A program made the position numbers and the translations under genes. From Sphingomonas sp. Mn802worker (GTDB lineage: Bacteria > Pseudomonadota > Alphaproteobacteria > Sphingomonadales > Sphingomonadaceae), in assembly GCF_000382485.1 (NCBI RefSeq), contig NZ_AORY01000002.1:186001-250000 (forward strand): a stretch of DNA of 64,000 nt. Direction: 5' to 3'. This document shows positions 44,322-53,034 of the stretch, in pieces (position 1 is the stretch's first letter; each line of letters starts with the position of its first letter). Under the pieces are notes generated by a model. That model ran no database searches, was not told the origin of the DNA, and worked only from the letters and a program-made list of their open reading frames with translations.

Positions 44322-44741
44322 TCAGCCGAGCCGAGATTTGAGGTCGAACATCGCGAGCGCCGCCTTCGCGGCACCGCCGCCCTTGTCGAGCTGTGCCGGG
44401 TCAGCGCGGATGATCGCCTGCGCCTCGTTCTCGGTCGTCAAGATGCCGTTGCCGACGGGCAAGCCGTCCAGCGTCAGCGCCATGATCCCGCGCGCGCTCT
44501 CATTCGACACGATCTCGAAATGGTAGGTCTCGCCGCGGATCACGACGCCGAGTGCGACGAATCCGTCGTAGCGTCCCGTTTCCGCCGCCAGCGCGATCGC
44601 GCCGGGCACCTCGAGCGCGCCCGGAACCGTCACGACCTCGGATGAATGCCCCGCCTGCCTGAGCGCAGCCTCGGCACCCGCGACCAGCATGTCGTTCAGG
44701 TGATCGTAGAACCGCGCCTCGACGATGAGGAAATGCGCCAT
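44322..44741 (-). CDS. ribH: 6,7-dimethyl-8-ribityllumazine synthase
   Basis: The enzyme condenses 5-amino-6-ribitylamino-uracil with 3,4-dihydroxy-2-butanone 4-phosphate. Motifs: [46 protein letters not shown] and [20 protein letters not shown], with the catalytic His in the last. 139 aa is short but within the range of pentameric/icosahedral forms. Fourth gene of the ribD-ribE-ribBA-ribH operon. Confidence 0.95.
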   Translation of the reverse strand: MAHFLIVEARFYDHLNDMLVAGAEAALRQAGHSSEVVTVPGALEVPGAIALAAETGRYDGFVALGVVIRGETYHFEIVSNESARGIMALTLDGLPVGNGILTTENEAQAIIRADPAQLDKGGGAAKAALAMFDLKSRLG

Positions 44742-44757
44742 GCCGTCCGTCTCCAGC

Positions 44758-45888
44758 TCAGTCGATCTTGCGTTCGCCGACGATTGACAGGCCGTAGCCG
44801 TCGAGCCCGACCAGCGTGTGGTGCGTGTTGGTGAGGAGCACCATGTCGTGGACGCCCAGTTCGGCGAGGATCATCGCGCCGACGCCGTAATCGCGCAATT
44901 CCTCCATCTCGACCTCGACCGGCTCGCCGACCTTCATCTTCACCGCGGTGGTGAAGGCATCGGCGCGGTGACGGTTGATGACGATGATGACGCCTGCACC
45001 TTCCGCGGCGATCAGCTCCATCGAGCGCGACAGCAGGCGCGATCGGTCGCTGTCCTCGCCGAACATGTCGGCGAAGGGGGACAGCGCGTGCATCCGTACC
45101 AGCGTCGGCTTCGTCGGGTCGACGCGACCCTTCACCAGCGCGATCTGCTCGGTGCCCGTCGCCTTGTTGCGATACGCGCGCACGGTCCAGTCGCCGCCCC
45201 AGCGGCTCTTGAACGGCGCCTCGCTCGCCAGTTCGACCAGATGGTCGTGGCGGCGGCGATAGGCGATCAGGTCGCGGATCGTGCCAATCTTGAGATTATG
45301 GAGCTGCGCGAACGAGACGAGGTCGTCCATCCGCGCCATCGTCCCGTCATCGTTCATGATCTCGCAGATCACGCCCGAGGGATTGAGGCCGGCGAGCCGC
45401 GACACGTCGACCGCGGCCTCGGTATGGCCCGCGCGCACCAGCACGCCGCCGTCGCGCGCGACCAGCGGGAAGACGTGGCCCGGCGTCACGATGTCGGTCT
45501 TGTCCTTGGTCGCATCGATCGCGACCGCGATCGTGCAGGCGCGGTCGGCGGCCGAGATTCCCGTCGTCACGCCCTCGCGCGCCTCGATCGAGACGGTGAA
45601 GGCGGTCTCGTGCCGCGTGCCGTTGTTGCGGCTCATCAGTTCGAGCCCGAGCGTCTCGACTCGCGACTTGGTCAAAGCGAGACAGATCAGCCCGCGGCCG
45701 TGGCGTGCCATAAAGTTGATCTTTTCGGGCGTCGCCATCTGTGCCGGGATGACGAGGTCACCCTCGTTCTCGCGGTCCTCGTCGTCGACCAGGATGAACA
45801 TGCGCCCGTTGCGCGCTTCGTCGATGATCTCTTCGGGGGATGAAAGGTAACCGTGCCGCAGGCGGGCGAGTTCGGGGTTAGCGGCCAC
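44758..45888 (-). CDS. ribBA: 3,4-dihydroxy-2-butanone 4-phosphate synthase with degenerate GTP cyclohydrolase II domain
   Basis: The RibB half (residues 1-~205) is intact: [44 protein letters not shown] and the [10 protein letters not shown] motif. The RibA-like half (about 210-376) keeps the fold but lacks the zinc-binding cysteines of GTP cyclohydrolase II: the place of the usual HSECLTGD...RCDCG motif is taken by [19 protein letters not shown]. This half should be inactive as a cyclohydrolase, as is known for many alphaproteobacteria, so GTP cyclohydrolase must be supplied elsewhere in the genome. It overlaps ribE by 11 bp. Confidence 0.93.
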   Translation of the reverse strand: MAANPELARLRHGYLSSPEEIIDEARNGRMFILVDDEDRENEGDLVIPAQMATPEKINFMARHGRGLICLALTKSRVETLGLELMSRNNGTRHETAFTVSIEAREGVTTGISAADRACTIAVAIDATKDKTDIVTPGHVFPLVARDGGVLVRAGHTEAAVDVSRLAGLNPSGVICEIMNDDGTMARMDDLVSFAQLHNLKIGTIRDLIAYRRRHDHLVELASEAPFKSRWGGDWTVRAYRNKATGTEQIALVKGRVDPTKPTLVRMHALSPFADMFGEDSDRSRLLSRSMELIAAEGAGVIIVINRHRADAFTTAVKMKVGEPVEVEMEELRDYGVGAMILAELGVHDMVLLTNTHHTLVGLDGYGLSIVGERKID

Positions 45889-46495
45889 GGTAATGCTCCA
45901 TCCGTTGGAGGTAGCGGGCGAGGACGTCGATCTCGATATTGACCGACTGCCCAGGCGCGAGCTTGCCCAGCGTCGTCACCGCTTGCGTATGCGGAATGAG
46001 ATTGATCGTGAAGGTAGAGCCCTCGGCACCATCCTCCACCGTGTTGACCGTCAGCGACACGCCGTCGACCGTCACCGATCCCTTGGGCGCGAGGAACGGC
46101 GCGAGATCGGAGGCCACGCGGATGCTGATGCGGCGCGAGTCGCCATCGGGGGTCACGTCGGTCACCTCAGCCACGCCGTCGACGTGGCCGGTGACGATAT
46201 GCCCGCCGAGCTCGTCGCCCAGCTTCATCGCACGTTCCAGGTTGAGCGCCGCGCCCTCGATCCATTGACCCCCGGCGGTACGGCTGATCGTCTCGCCAGA
46301 GACGTCGACCGCGAACCAGTGCTGACCGTCATGCGCGCCCTTGTCGACGACGGTCAGGCACACGCCCGAACAGGCGATCGACGCGCCCAGGTCGACCGTG
46401 TCGGTGTCGTAAGCGGTGCTGATATGAAGGCGCGTGTCGCCGCTGCGCGTCACGCGCTGGACCGTGCCGATGTCGGAGATGATGCCGGTAAACAT
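45878..46495 (-). CDS. ribE: Riboflavin synthase, alpha subunit
   Basis: Two homologous lumazine-binding barrels: MFTGIISDIGTVQ starts the first, and HIVTGHVDGVAEV the second, each with its ligand-site Ser/Thr motif (SIACSGVCLTVVD; VTVDGVSLTVN). It dismutates two lumazines to riboflavin. The frame allows two more residues (start 46501), but MFTGI at 46495 is the conserved beginning. Second gene of the operon, overlapping ribBA. Confidence 0.95.
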   Translation of the reverse strand: MFTGIISDIGTVQRVTRSGDTRLHISTAYDTDTVDLGASIACSGVCLTVVDKGAHDGQHWFAVDVSGETISRTAGGQWIEGAALNLERAMKLGDELGGHIVTGHVDGVAEVTDVTPDGDSRRISIRVASDLAPFLAPKGSVTVDGVSLTVNTVEDGAEGSTFTINLIPHTQAVTTLGKLAPGQSVNIEIDVLARYLQRMEHYRGR

Positions 46496-46497
46496 GA

Positions 46498-47466
46498 TCA
46501 ACCGCGCTCGTAGACCTCGACGCGGTCGCTGCCAAGCGCGCGCGCGTCGGTGAGCCGCCAGCGCCCGTGCGCGTGCGCGAGGTCGGTGAGCCCGATATCG
46601 GGGAGCGTGCGTCCGCCGCCGACGATCACCGGTGCGCGGTAGAGGAGCAGGCGGTCGACCAGGTCGGCGGCGAGGAACGCCGCGGCGGTGCGCGCACCGC
46701 CCTCGATCAGCAGGTGATCGCCCGCCAGCGTCGCGATATCTTCCGGTGTGACGATCGTCCGCACGCCGTCGATCGGCTGCGACGACAGCACGACCTGTTC
46801 AGGCGAACGCTGTTCGAGGCCGGGCAGCCGCACGTCGAGCCGTGGGCGATCCGCCTCCCACGTGCCGCGCCCGACCAGGATCGCCTCATGCCGCGCGCGC
46901 TCGAGATGCGCATGCGCGCGCGCTTCGGGGCCGGTAATCCACCGGCTACGCCCATCAGCCATCGCTGCGGCACCGTCGAGCGACAGCGCGAGTTTGAGCG
47001 TGACGAACGGGCGCCCATGGGCACGACGGGTGAGGAACCCGGCCATGATGCGCGACGCGTCGCGCTCGCGGACGTCCGTGTCGACGATGATCCCGGCGGC
47101 GCGCAGTCGTGCGATCCCTCGCCCATCGGTGCGCGCGTCGGGGTCACGATGCGCGACCACGACACGCGCGACACCGGCGGTGACGAGCAGGTCGCTGCAC
47201 GCCGGCCCACGCGGCGACACGTGCGCGCACGGCTCGAGAGTGACGAAGGCAGTCGCGCCTCGCGCCCGCAACCCCGCCTGATCGAGCGCCATCGCCTCGG
47301 CGTGCGGACGCCCGCCTGCCTGCGTCCAGCCGCGCCCGACGACCACACCGTCAGCCACGATCACGCAACCGACATTGGGGTTGGGCGCGGTCATCCCCCG
47401 GGTGCGCTCGGCGAGTGTGAGCGCCGCGCCCATCCAGCGCGCGTCGTCGGCGGACAGGAGGGTCAC
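46498..47466 (-). CDS. ribD: Bifunctional riboflavin deaminase/reductase RibD
   Basis: The N-terminal cytidine-deaminase-type domain has zinc ligands in GRPHAEAMAL (HAE) and TLEPCAHVSPRGPACSD (two Cys). The C-terminal reductase domain starts near residue 147 (RPFVTLKLALSLDG) and includes LVGRGTWEADRP and IEGGARTAAAFLAADLVD. It performs the deamination and reduction steps. First riboflavin gene, directly after a small membrane-protein gene, all on the minus strand. Confidence 0.95.
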   Translation of the reverse strand: MTLLSADDARWMGAALTLAERTRGMTAPNPNVGCVIVADGVVVGRGWTQAGGRPHAEAMALDQAGLRARGATAFVTLEPCAHVSPRGPACSDLLVTAGVARVVVAHRDPDARTDGRGIARLRAAGIIVDTDVRERDASRIMAGFLTRRAHGRPFVTLKLALSLDGAAAMADGRSRWITGPEARAHAHLERARHEAILVGRGTWEADRPRLDVRLPGLEQRSPEQVVLSSQPIDGVRTIVTPEDIATLAGDHLLIEGGARTAAAFLAADLVDRLLLYRAPVIVGGGRTLPDIGLTDLAHAHGRWRLTDARALGSDRVEVYERG

Positions 47467-47473
47467 GCCCGAG

Positions 47474-47821
47474 TCAGAGGCCGATGCGGTTGAGTGCGTC
47501 GTCGACCTTCTTGAACGATTGCCGCATCTTTTCCTCGCGCGCGGCCTGCTTGGCCCTGGCGGCGTCGATGGCCGGCTGATCGATCTTCTGCTGCGCGATG
47601 ATCTGCGCGTCGGTGCGGTCTAGCCGGTACTGCTGCACGTAGATGATGTTCGGTTTGTATTCCTTCTCGAAATACGAGTCGTGCGCGAACGCCCAAACCA
47701 GCACGCTGGTGATCGTCACCGCGAGGACGAGGAACCACAATTCATAGGGCTGCCGCTCGCTCAGGAAAAAGCGGAGGTCGCGGTAGGCGCGCACCGGGGA
47801 CATGCGGCTGAAGAATTGCAT
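47474..47821 (-). CDS. Small single-pass membrane protein
   Basis: 115 aa. The cytoplasmic N-terminus (MSPVRAYRDLRFFLSERQPY) precedes one TM helix (about residues 27-46, LWFLVLAVTITSVLVWAFA). The rest is a polar, coiled-coil-prone region with several Lys/Arg and Gln. It is placed between gltX and ribD with 7 bp before ribD. I recall similar small proteins in sphingomonads, but no function is known. Confidence 0.75.
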   Translation of the reverse strand: MQFFSRMSPVRAYRDLRFFLSERQPYELWFLVLAVTITSVLVWAFAHDSYFEKEYKPNIIYVQQYRLDRTDAQIIAQQKIDQPAIDAARAKQAAREEKMRQSFKKVDDALNRIGL

Positions 47822-47872
47822 GTGTCGGATATAGGACGCAGGTGCGGCGCGCGCGAGTCTTGCCCGCGCGCG

Positions 47873-49222
47873 CTACGAGTTCGCCGCCGCTTGCAACCGC
47901 TCGACGCTGCGCGCCTGCCCGATCAGCGGCAGCAGCGCCGCCATGTCGGGGCCGTGATCGCGCCCGGTCAGCGCGCGGCGAAGCGGCAGGAACAGCGTCT
48001 TGCCCTTGCGCCCGGTTTCCGCCTTCAACCGATCGGTCAGCGCGTGCCAGGGATCGCCGGTCCAGTCGATGTTGCGCGCGGCGGTGGCGGCCTGCGTGAG
48101 GTAGTCGGCATCATCGCTCGCGGGCATCGCGTCGATCGGCCCCTCGACGACATGCCACCAGTCGGCCGCCTCCGCGACGGTGTGGAGGTTGGGACGCACC
48201 GCTTCCCAGCCGGTCGCATCCATGCCGGCGGGCAGGCGGTCGGCGACGTCCGCGAACGGCAGCTGGTGCACGATGCGCGCATTGACCTGCGCTAGTTCGG
48301 CCTCGTCAAAGCGCGCCGGCGCGCGACCGAAATGCGCGAAGTCAATGTGGGCGACGAGCGGCGCGGGATCGATCACCGGCTCGACCGGATCGCTCGTGCC
48401 CAGCCGCGCGAGCAGCGACACGAGCGCCGCGGGCTCGATCCCGCTGTCGCGCAGCTCGTCCACTCCGAGCGCGCCGAGCCGCTTCGACAGCTTGCCCTCG
48501 GCGCCGGTCAGCAGCGCTTCGTGCGCGAAGCGCGGGCGCGATGCCGCCATCGCATCGAACATCTGCAATTGCAGTGCGGTGTTCGACACGTGATCCTCGC
48601 CGCGCACCACGTGGGTTACGCCCATGTCCATGTCGTCGATCGCGCTCGGCAGCAGATAAAGCCATGAGCCGTCAGCGCGGCGAATCACCGGATCGCTCAA
48701 CTGCGCCGGATCGAACGACTGGGCCCCACGGATCATGTCGTCCCACTGGATCGGAGCCGAATGGTCGAGCCGGAAGCGCCAGTGCGGCCGCGTGCCTTCC
48801 GCGGCGAAACGGGCATGATCGGCCTCGGTCAGCGACAAAGCGGCGCGATCGTAGATCGGCGGCAACCCGCGCCCGCGTGCGATCTTGCGCTTGAGGTCGA
48901 GCTCCTGCGCGCTCTCATACGCCGGATAGATGTGCCCGGCGGCGCGCAACGCCTCGAACACCGCATCGTAGCGGTCGAACCGCGCCGACTGCCGTTCCTC
49001 GCGGTCGGGATGCAGCCCGAGCCAGGCGAGATCGGCGCGGATCGCATCGATGAAACGCTCCTCGCTGCGCGCCGCATCGGTGTCGTCGATGCGCAGGATG
49101 AAGCGCCCATTGTGCTTCTTCGCCCACATCCAGTTATGCAGCGCCGCGCGCACGTTGCCGACGTGGAGCCGCCCGGTCGGGGAGGGCGCAAAGCGGGTAA
49201 CGACAGAAATGGCTGAGGTCAT
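47873..49222 (-). CDS. gltX: Glutamate-tRNA ligase
   Basis: Class I aminoacyl-tRNA synthetase. HIGH-equivalent RLHVGN in the N-terminal FAPSPTGRLHVGNVRAALHN, ATP motif KLSKRLG near residue 240, and a helical anticodon-binding domain rich in Arg/Ala at the C-terminus. 449 aa fits the shorter GluRS type found alongside a second copy in alphaproteobacteria, so there may be another gltX in the genome with tRNA-Gln charging duty (inference). It charges tRNA-Glu in the cytoplasm. Confidence 0.94.
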   Translation of the reverse strand: MTSAISVVTRFAPSPTGRLHVGNVRAALHNWMWAKKHNGRFILRIDDTDAARSEERFIDAIRADLAWLGLHPDREERQSARFDRYDAVFEALRAAGHIYPAYESAQELDLKRKIARGRGLPPIYDRAALSLTEADHARFAAEGTRPHWRFRLDHSAPIQWDDMIRGAQSFDPAQLSDPVIRRADGSWLYLLPSAIDDMDMGVTHVVRGEDHVSNTALQLQMFDAMAASRPRFAHEALLTGAEGKLSKRLGALGVDELRDSGIEPAALVSLLARLGTSDPVEPVIDPAPLVAHIDFAHFGRAPARFDEAELAQVNARIVHQLPFADVADRLPAGMDATGWEAVRPNLHTVAEAADWWHVVEGPIDAMPASDDADYLTQAATAARNIDWTGDPWHALTDRLKAETGRKGKTLFLPLRRALTGRDHGPDMAALLPLIGQARSVERLQAAANS

Positions 49223-49262
49223 CGCGCCGCCCTAGGCGAGCGCGGGTGCGCGCTCAACCGCG

Positions 49263-50105
49263 TCAGATGCGGCAACCGAGCAGCACCGTCGTCGCCGCCT
49301 GCCGCCTGACCGAGGCGCAGCGCAGCCGCACCACCGATCCGCGGCTGAGCAGGCCGACTGCGTCATCTTGCCCGCGCGCCAGATCGGCGACGACGATCCC
49401 GCCGCGACGATACCCCTCAAGGCTGATCGCGGGCGGCTGGTCGGACAGCAGCCCGATCACGGTGCCGCGAACGGTCACGGGGCCGGGAAACTCGGCAAAG
49501 GCACGCTCGGGATCGTCGTTGAACGCGGCATCGATCGCGGCGGCGGGGATCGCGGCCTCTCCGTTCGGGTCGAGCGACGCTGGGGAGCCGATCTCGTCGC
49601 CCGTCTGTGCGACCTCTGCGTCCGGTGACGGCGTGGGGGTGGGCGTCGGCTCAGGCGTCGGAACCGCGGCGACTCCGGTCGGCTCGGTGCTAGGCGTGTC
49701 GGCCGGTTCGCTCGCGTTGGTGGCGGTGTCGGCGACCGGGCGGATGCCGTCGCGCTGCTGCCAGAACACGACGCCCAGTACCGCGACCGCGATGAGCGCG
49801 AGAATGACGAGCAGCCGTGTGCCGGTGCCGCCGCGTTGCTCGTCCTCATCCGGCGTTGCATCAACATCGCGCATGTCGCGACGTGGTGTGGTCGTGCTCG
49901 TCCGGTCGGGACCGAAGTGCAGTCCCTCGGGCGGCAGATCGCGTGACGGCGCGCGCGCGGGCGCTCGTTCGACCACCTCCTCCACGTGTTCACGCGCGGC
50001 AGGCGTTGACGGAGCCGCTTCGACTGCCGCCACGGCCGCGCCGCATCGCGGGCAGAACCGTGCGCTGTCGGGCAGGCGCGCGCCGCATTGGGTACAGAAT
50101 GCCAT
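49263..50105 (-). CDS. Zinc-ribbon membrane protein with OB-like C-terminal domain
   Basis: I take ATG 50105 (MAFCTQCGARL) because the zinc ribbon starts there: CTQCG...FCPRCG (residues 4-24). A linker leads to a TM helix (about residues 100-118, LLVILALIAVAVLGVVFW), then a Pro/Thr-rich spacer (TPEPTPTPTPSPD) and a C-terminal ~80-residue domain (FPGPVTVRGTVIGLLSDQPPAISLEG...VVRLRCASVRRQ) resembling tRNA_anti-like OB folds. It is probably periplasmic at its C-terminus. No known role. Confidence 0.8.
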   Translation of the reverse strand: MAFCTQCGARLPDSARFCPRCGAAVAAVEAAPSTPAAREHVEEVVERAPARAPSRDLPPEGLHFGPDRTSTTTPRRDMRDVDATPDEDEQRGGTGTRLLVILALIAVAVLGVVFWQQRDGIRPVADTATNASEPADTPSTEPTGVAAVPTPEPTPTPTPSPDAEVAQTGDEIGSPASLDPNGEAAIPAAAIDAAFNDDPERAFAEFPGPVTVRGTVIGLLSDQPPAISLEGYRRGGIVVADLARGQDDAVGLLSRGSVVRLRCASVRRQAATTVLLGCRI

Positions 50106-50214
50106 CGCCCGCCTCCTTCTTACCAATTGCGCCGCCGGCGACTAGCGCAGGCGGCTCGCTGCGAACAGACCGCCGCATCAGCTTTACCGCCCGGCTTTCT
50201 CTGCTAGCCTAGCG

Positions 50215-51660
50215 TCAGAACAATCCGGGCGTTTCGCGCTGGGCCGTCGTCGGCCGCGCCGGGCTGAGCAACTCGCGACTCTGCGCGAACGGCGTCGCGG
50301 TCCGCTCGATCGACGCGGTCGCACCGATCCGCGTGCAGCCGCGCCCTTCGATGAAATCGAGCGCGGCGCGCGTCGATGCCTCGCGCGGATCGCCCAGCGG
50401 ATAGGTCGAATCGTCGACCGCCTGGCACGATGCCTCCACCTTGGTTGCCAGGCCATCGTAATAATCGCCCTGCTTCGCGGCATTCTGCAGCGCAAAGGCA
50501 ATCACGCGCAGCCGGTCATCACACTGGGAGCGGTCGAGCGCGATCTGCCCCACCGGCTTGCCATAAGTGTTGCTGCCGACCAGCGCGACATTGGCGTGGA
50601 GGTAGGGGATCATCGCATTGATGACATATTCGCTCGCCGAGGCGGTGCCGCCGGTGCCGATGAACGCGATCTTGGTCGGCGTGATCGTCTGTGGCTGCTG
50701 CGCGAAATAGGTCGTCTCGTTGTTCGACGACTTGGACGGACGGAACGTGGTGTAGCTCTGCACGTCGCTAGTGGACCGCCCGCCGCCAAGCAGGTTGGTG
50801 AACAATTCCGCGATCGAGATCAGTCCGCCGCCATTGTAGCGCAGGTCGACAATCACGTTGCTGACGCCCGCGTCGCGGAACTGCTGGAACGCAGCGCGCA
50901 GGCCGGGATCGGCGGTGTTGATGAAGGTTCGCAGGTTGACGTAGCCGACGCGCACGCCGTTGTCGGTGATGATCTTGGCACCATAACGCGACGACACCGG
51001 GGTCAGCGTGTAGTCGGCCTTGGTCAGCGTGACGTTGCGCGTGCCACTCGCATCCGACACGCGCAGCACGCGCGTCGTGCCTGCGGTATCGGGGCCGAGC
51101 GCGTTGACCACGCCCTGCGTGCCCGAGGCGGCGATGATGTCGCTGGTGGCGCGCAGATCGTTCGCGCTGGTGCCGATCGCCAGGATTTCGGTGCCGCGGT
51201 CGAGCCCGGCGGCAAGCGCCGGCGCGCCCTCGAACGCCTCGATGATGCCGACGCGGCGATTGGTCGTGTCATAGCCCAGCCGCACGCCGAACCCGCCGCT
51301 GGTCGTGCCGGTGTTGTAATAGGCATTCTCCTCGGCGATCGAGGTCAGGTAGGTGAAATAGCGATCCTTGCGCTGCGCCCGCGCATTCGCGGTCAGCGCG
51401 TCGATGTAATCGTCGACGGTAGAATAGCTCGCCGGGTTCAGCCCGGTCGGCAGCGTGTCGGGGAACAGATACCATTCGTTCAGCTGCGCGAACGCCCAGT
51501 CCTGCCGATCGCGCAGCGAGCAGCCGACGGCCGCAGTCGTCGGCGTGGGCGGCGGACTCGCGCCGGTGGTCGTCCCGCCCGAGCCGCCGCCATCGCCGCC
51601 ACCACACGAGGCGAGCAGCGCCGCGCCCGCCAGCAAACCGGAAAAACGCCCACACCGCAT
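50215..51660 (-). CDS. S41-family (C-terminal processing-type) peptidase lipoprotein
   Basis: The start is ATG 51660, since GGTGGAG lies just upstream and a lipobox follows (LLASCGG, Cys near 19). After a Gly/Thr-rich spacer comes a PDZ-like region (about 110-200; GFGVRLGYDTTNRRVGIIEAF, GLDRGTEILAIG) and the S41 core: VIVDLRYNGGG, the catalytic Ser in GTGGTASASEYVIN and Lys in SNTYGKPVGQ. It acts as a periplasmic serine-lysine protease on protein C-termini; the target is unknown. 481 aa. Confidence 0.88.
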   Translation of the reverse strand: MRCGRFSGLLAGAALLASCGGGDGGGSGGTTTGASPPPTPTTAAVGCSLRDRQDWAFAQLNEWYLFPDTLPTGLNPASYSTVDDYIDALTANARAQRKDRYFTYLTSIAEENAYYNTGTTSGGFGVRLGYDTTNRRVGIIEAFEGAPALAAGLDRGTEILAIGTSANDLRATSDIIAASGTQGVVNALGPDTAGTTRVLRVSDASGTRNVTLTKADYTLTPVSSRYGAKIITDNGVRVGYVNLRTFINTADPGLRAAFQQFRDAGVSNVIVDLRYNGGGLISIAELFTNLLGGGRSTSDVQSYTTFRPSKSSNNETTYFAQQPQTITPTKIAFIGTGGTASASEYVINAMIPYLHANVALVGSNTYGKPVGQIALDRSQCDDRLRVIAFALQNAAKQGDYYDGLATKVEASCQAVDDSTYPLGDPREASTRAALDFIEGRGCTRIGATASIERTATPFAQSRELLSPARPTTAQRETPGLF

Positions 51661-51821
51661 CGTTACGCTCCACCTGCTCAAGACAGCTCGCCCGAGATAA
51701 TTTCTCACGTGTAACGCGTTCAAAACACGCCGTCATTGTCGAAAGTGGGCGCTTCGTTACAGGTTAGCGCCGGATCGCGCGCTCGCCATGGTCGTTTGCG
51801 GTTGCGAAAGGGAGATTTGCC

Positions 51822-52172
51822 ATGACGATACGCCGTTATGCCTTTGGGGCTGCCGTCCTGCTCGCCGCGTGCAACCAGCCTGCGCCCAGCACGGTCAATG
51901 CAACCGATCCGGCCGTCTCGAACAGTGATGCGAGCGCGACCAACACCGCCGACACGATCGCCTCGCTCAGCGAAGGGCAGCGCAAGGCCGTGCTGTTCCG
52001 CGCGATCCGCGACGGCGACGAGGCGTGTCAGGAGATCACCGCGGCAACGGCGACCCAGTCGCTCGACAACAAGCCCGCGTGGCTCGTCACCTGCGACAAG
52101 CAGCAGCGCTACACGGTGGTGCTACGCAACGGCGACACCGCGCTGGTGACGCCGGTCACGACGCAGAACTGA
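51822..52172 (+). CDS. Small lipoprotein
   Basis: 116 aa with a lipobox near Cys17 (VLLAACNQP). The N-terminal spacer is Asn/Thr/Ala-rich, then a folded part (QRKAVLFRAIRDGDEACQEI, WLVTCDKQQRYTVVLRNG) with two cysteines that could pair. Preceded by GGGAGATTTGCC before the ATG. Function unknown; convergent with the DUF1810 gene. Confidence 0.8.
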   Translation: MTIRRYAFGAAVLLAACNQPAPSTVNATDPAVSNSDASATNTADTIASLSEGQRKAVLFRAIRDGDEACQEITAATATQSLDNKPAWLVTCDKQQRYTVVLRNGDTALVTPVTTQN

Positions 52173-52177
52173 CGTTC

Positions 52178-52193
52178 GCGCCGCACGGGGCGC
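52178..52193. terminator. Weak hairpin between convergent genes
   Basis: GCGCC/GGCGC stem of 5 bp with a 6-base loop, followed on the plus strand by CTTCTGCTT. It lies 5 bp after the lipoprotein stop. The stem is short, so the call is tentative. Confidence 0.35.
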
Positions 52194-52199
52194 TTCTGC

Positions 52200-52613
52200 T
52201 TAACGTCCGATCAGCCGCAACGTCGCGAGGTCGGGTGAGGGGAAGAAGGCGGCCAGCGCTTGGGACACGACGGCTGTCGCGCCGGCGGCATCGAACAGCG
52301 TCAATGACGAACGCAGCTTCACCGCGTCGATCTCGCCCATGATCGTTCGCGCGTCCTTGCCCTCGTGGCGCAACAACGCGGCGCAGCAGGCGAGATAACG
52401 CGGCCCTAGCAGTAGATGTGCCAGATACGCGCGCGCCTCGGCAAGGTCGGCGACGGCATAGTGGATCGCGGTCGCGCTGCGGCCCAGTCCCGCGATCTGT
52501 GGGAAGATGAACCACATCCAGTGGCTGCGCTTGCTGCCTGCGATCAGCTCGGCAAGCGCGCGGTCGTAGCTGTCGCCCTGCGCGGCGACGAAGCGGTGGA
52601 GGGGGTCGGACAT
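52200..52613 (-). CDS. DUF1810-family protein
   Basis: 137 aa of the DUF1810 type: LHRFVAAQGDSYDRALAELIAG, the strongly conserved KRSHWMWFIFPQIAGLGRS, SATAIHYAV, LGPRYLACCAALL and a C-terminal KLRSSLTLF. The fold is helical and widespread in bacteria. No enzymatic role is known to me for this family. Convergent with the lipoprotein gene. Confidence 0.85.
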   Translation of the reverse strand: MSDPLHRFVAAQGDSYDRALAELIAGSKRSHWMWFIFPQIAGLGRSATAIHYAVADLAEARAYLAHLLLGPRYLACCAALLRHEGKDARTIMGEIDAVKLRSSLTLFDAAGATAVVSQALAAFFPSPDLATLRLIGR

Positions 52614-52652
52614 GTCGGCATCAACGCGGTGGCCTGCCGCATGGTGCCGAGA

Positions 52653-52769
52653 TCAGGCGATCGCGCCGCCCGCGTGACACCAGAGCAGCAGCGACGTCGT
52701 GACGAAGCCGGCGAGGCCGATCGCGAACGGGTGCGCAAACAGGCGGGCGGAGACGGTCACCCCGCTCAC
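52653..52769 (-). CDS. Tiny membrane protein, second of a coupled pair
   Basis: 38 aa from GTG 52769, which overlaps the stop of the preceding tiny gene (GTGA). One hydrophobic helix (PFAIGLAGFVTTSLLLWCHAG). No family recognised. The overlap with a gene that has a good ribosome site suggests coupled translation. A longer open frame in this phase exists upstream but is Arg/Cys-rich and not credible. Confidence 0.55.
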   Translation of the reverse strand: MSGVTVSARLFAHPFAIGLAGFVTTSLLLWCHAGGAIA

Positions 52770-52876
52770 GCGATCGGCATGACGGGAACGGCAGCGCCGA
52801 TCATCAGCGCAGCGACCGAGAAAGCAGCCACAAGGGCAAACGCCTGGCGACCGAACGCGTCGAAGGTGCGGATCAT
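52766..52876 (-). CDS. Tiny membrane protein, first of a coupled pair
   Basis: 36 aa (starts MIRTFDAFGRQAFALVAAFS). A CAGGAG site 8 bases before the ATG is a strong ribosome-binding site, and the product is a plausible single-pass membrane peptide (FALVAAFSVAALMIGAAVPV). Similar ~36-residue proteins with an N-terminal MIRTFD-type start seem familiar from sphingomonads, though I cannot search. It overlaps the next tiny gene by 4 bp. Confidence 0.62.
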   Translation of the reverse strand: MIRTFDAFGRQAFALVAAFSVAALMIGAAVPVMPIA

Positions 52877-53034
52877 GGTGGTAACTCCTGCTGGTCGACC
52901 GGCCGATCCGATCGATGCAGGAGTGATTGCAGCTAGCGTGCCAATTGCTGTTCTGACGCTGGAACAATGACTTGGCTGTAGGGCGTCATGAAGGTTGGCG
53001 CTTCACGCCGCTGCGACGCGCAAAACGCACCAGA

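Noticed and set aside
44818..45843. 341-codon plus-strand frame opposite ribBA
   Set aside because: Antisense shadow of a well-supported enzyme gene.
47467..47900. FMN riboswitch before the riboflavin genes
   Set aside because: The spacers before ribD and the upstream small gene are too short (7 and about 51 bp) and show none of the conserved RFN helices.
49620..49670. Short repeats in the zinc-ribbon protein gene as a tandem repeat locus
   Set aside because: They are codons of a Pro/Thr spacer (TPEPTPTPTPSP) in the protein.
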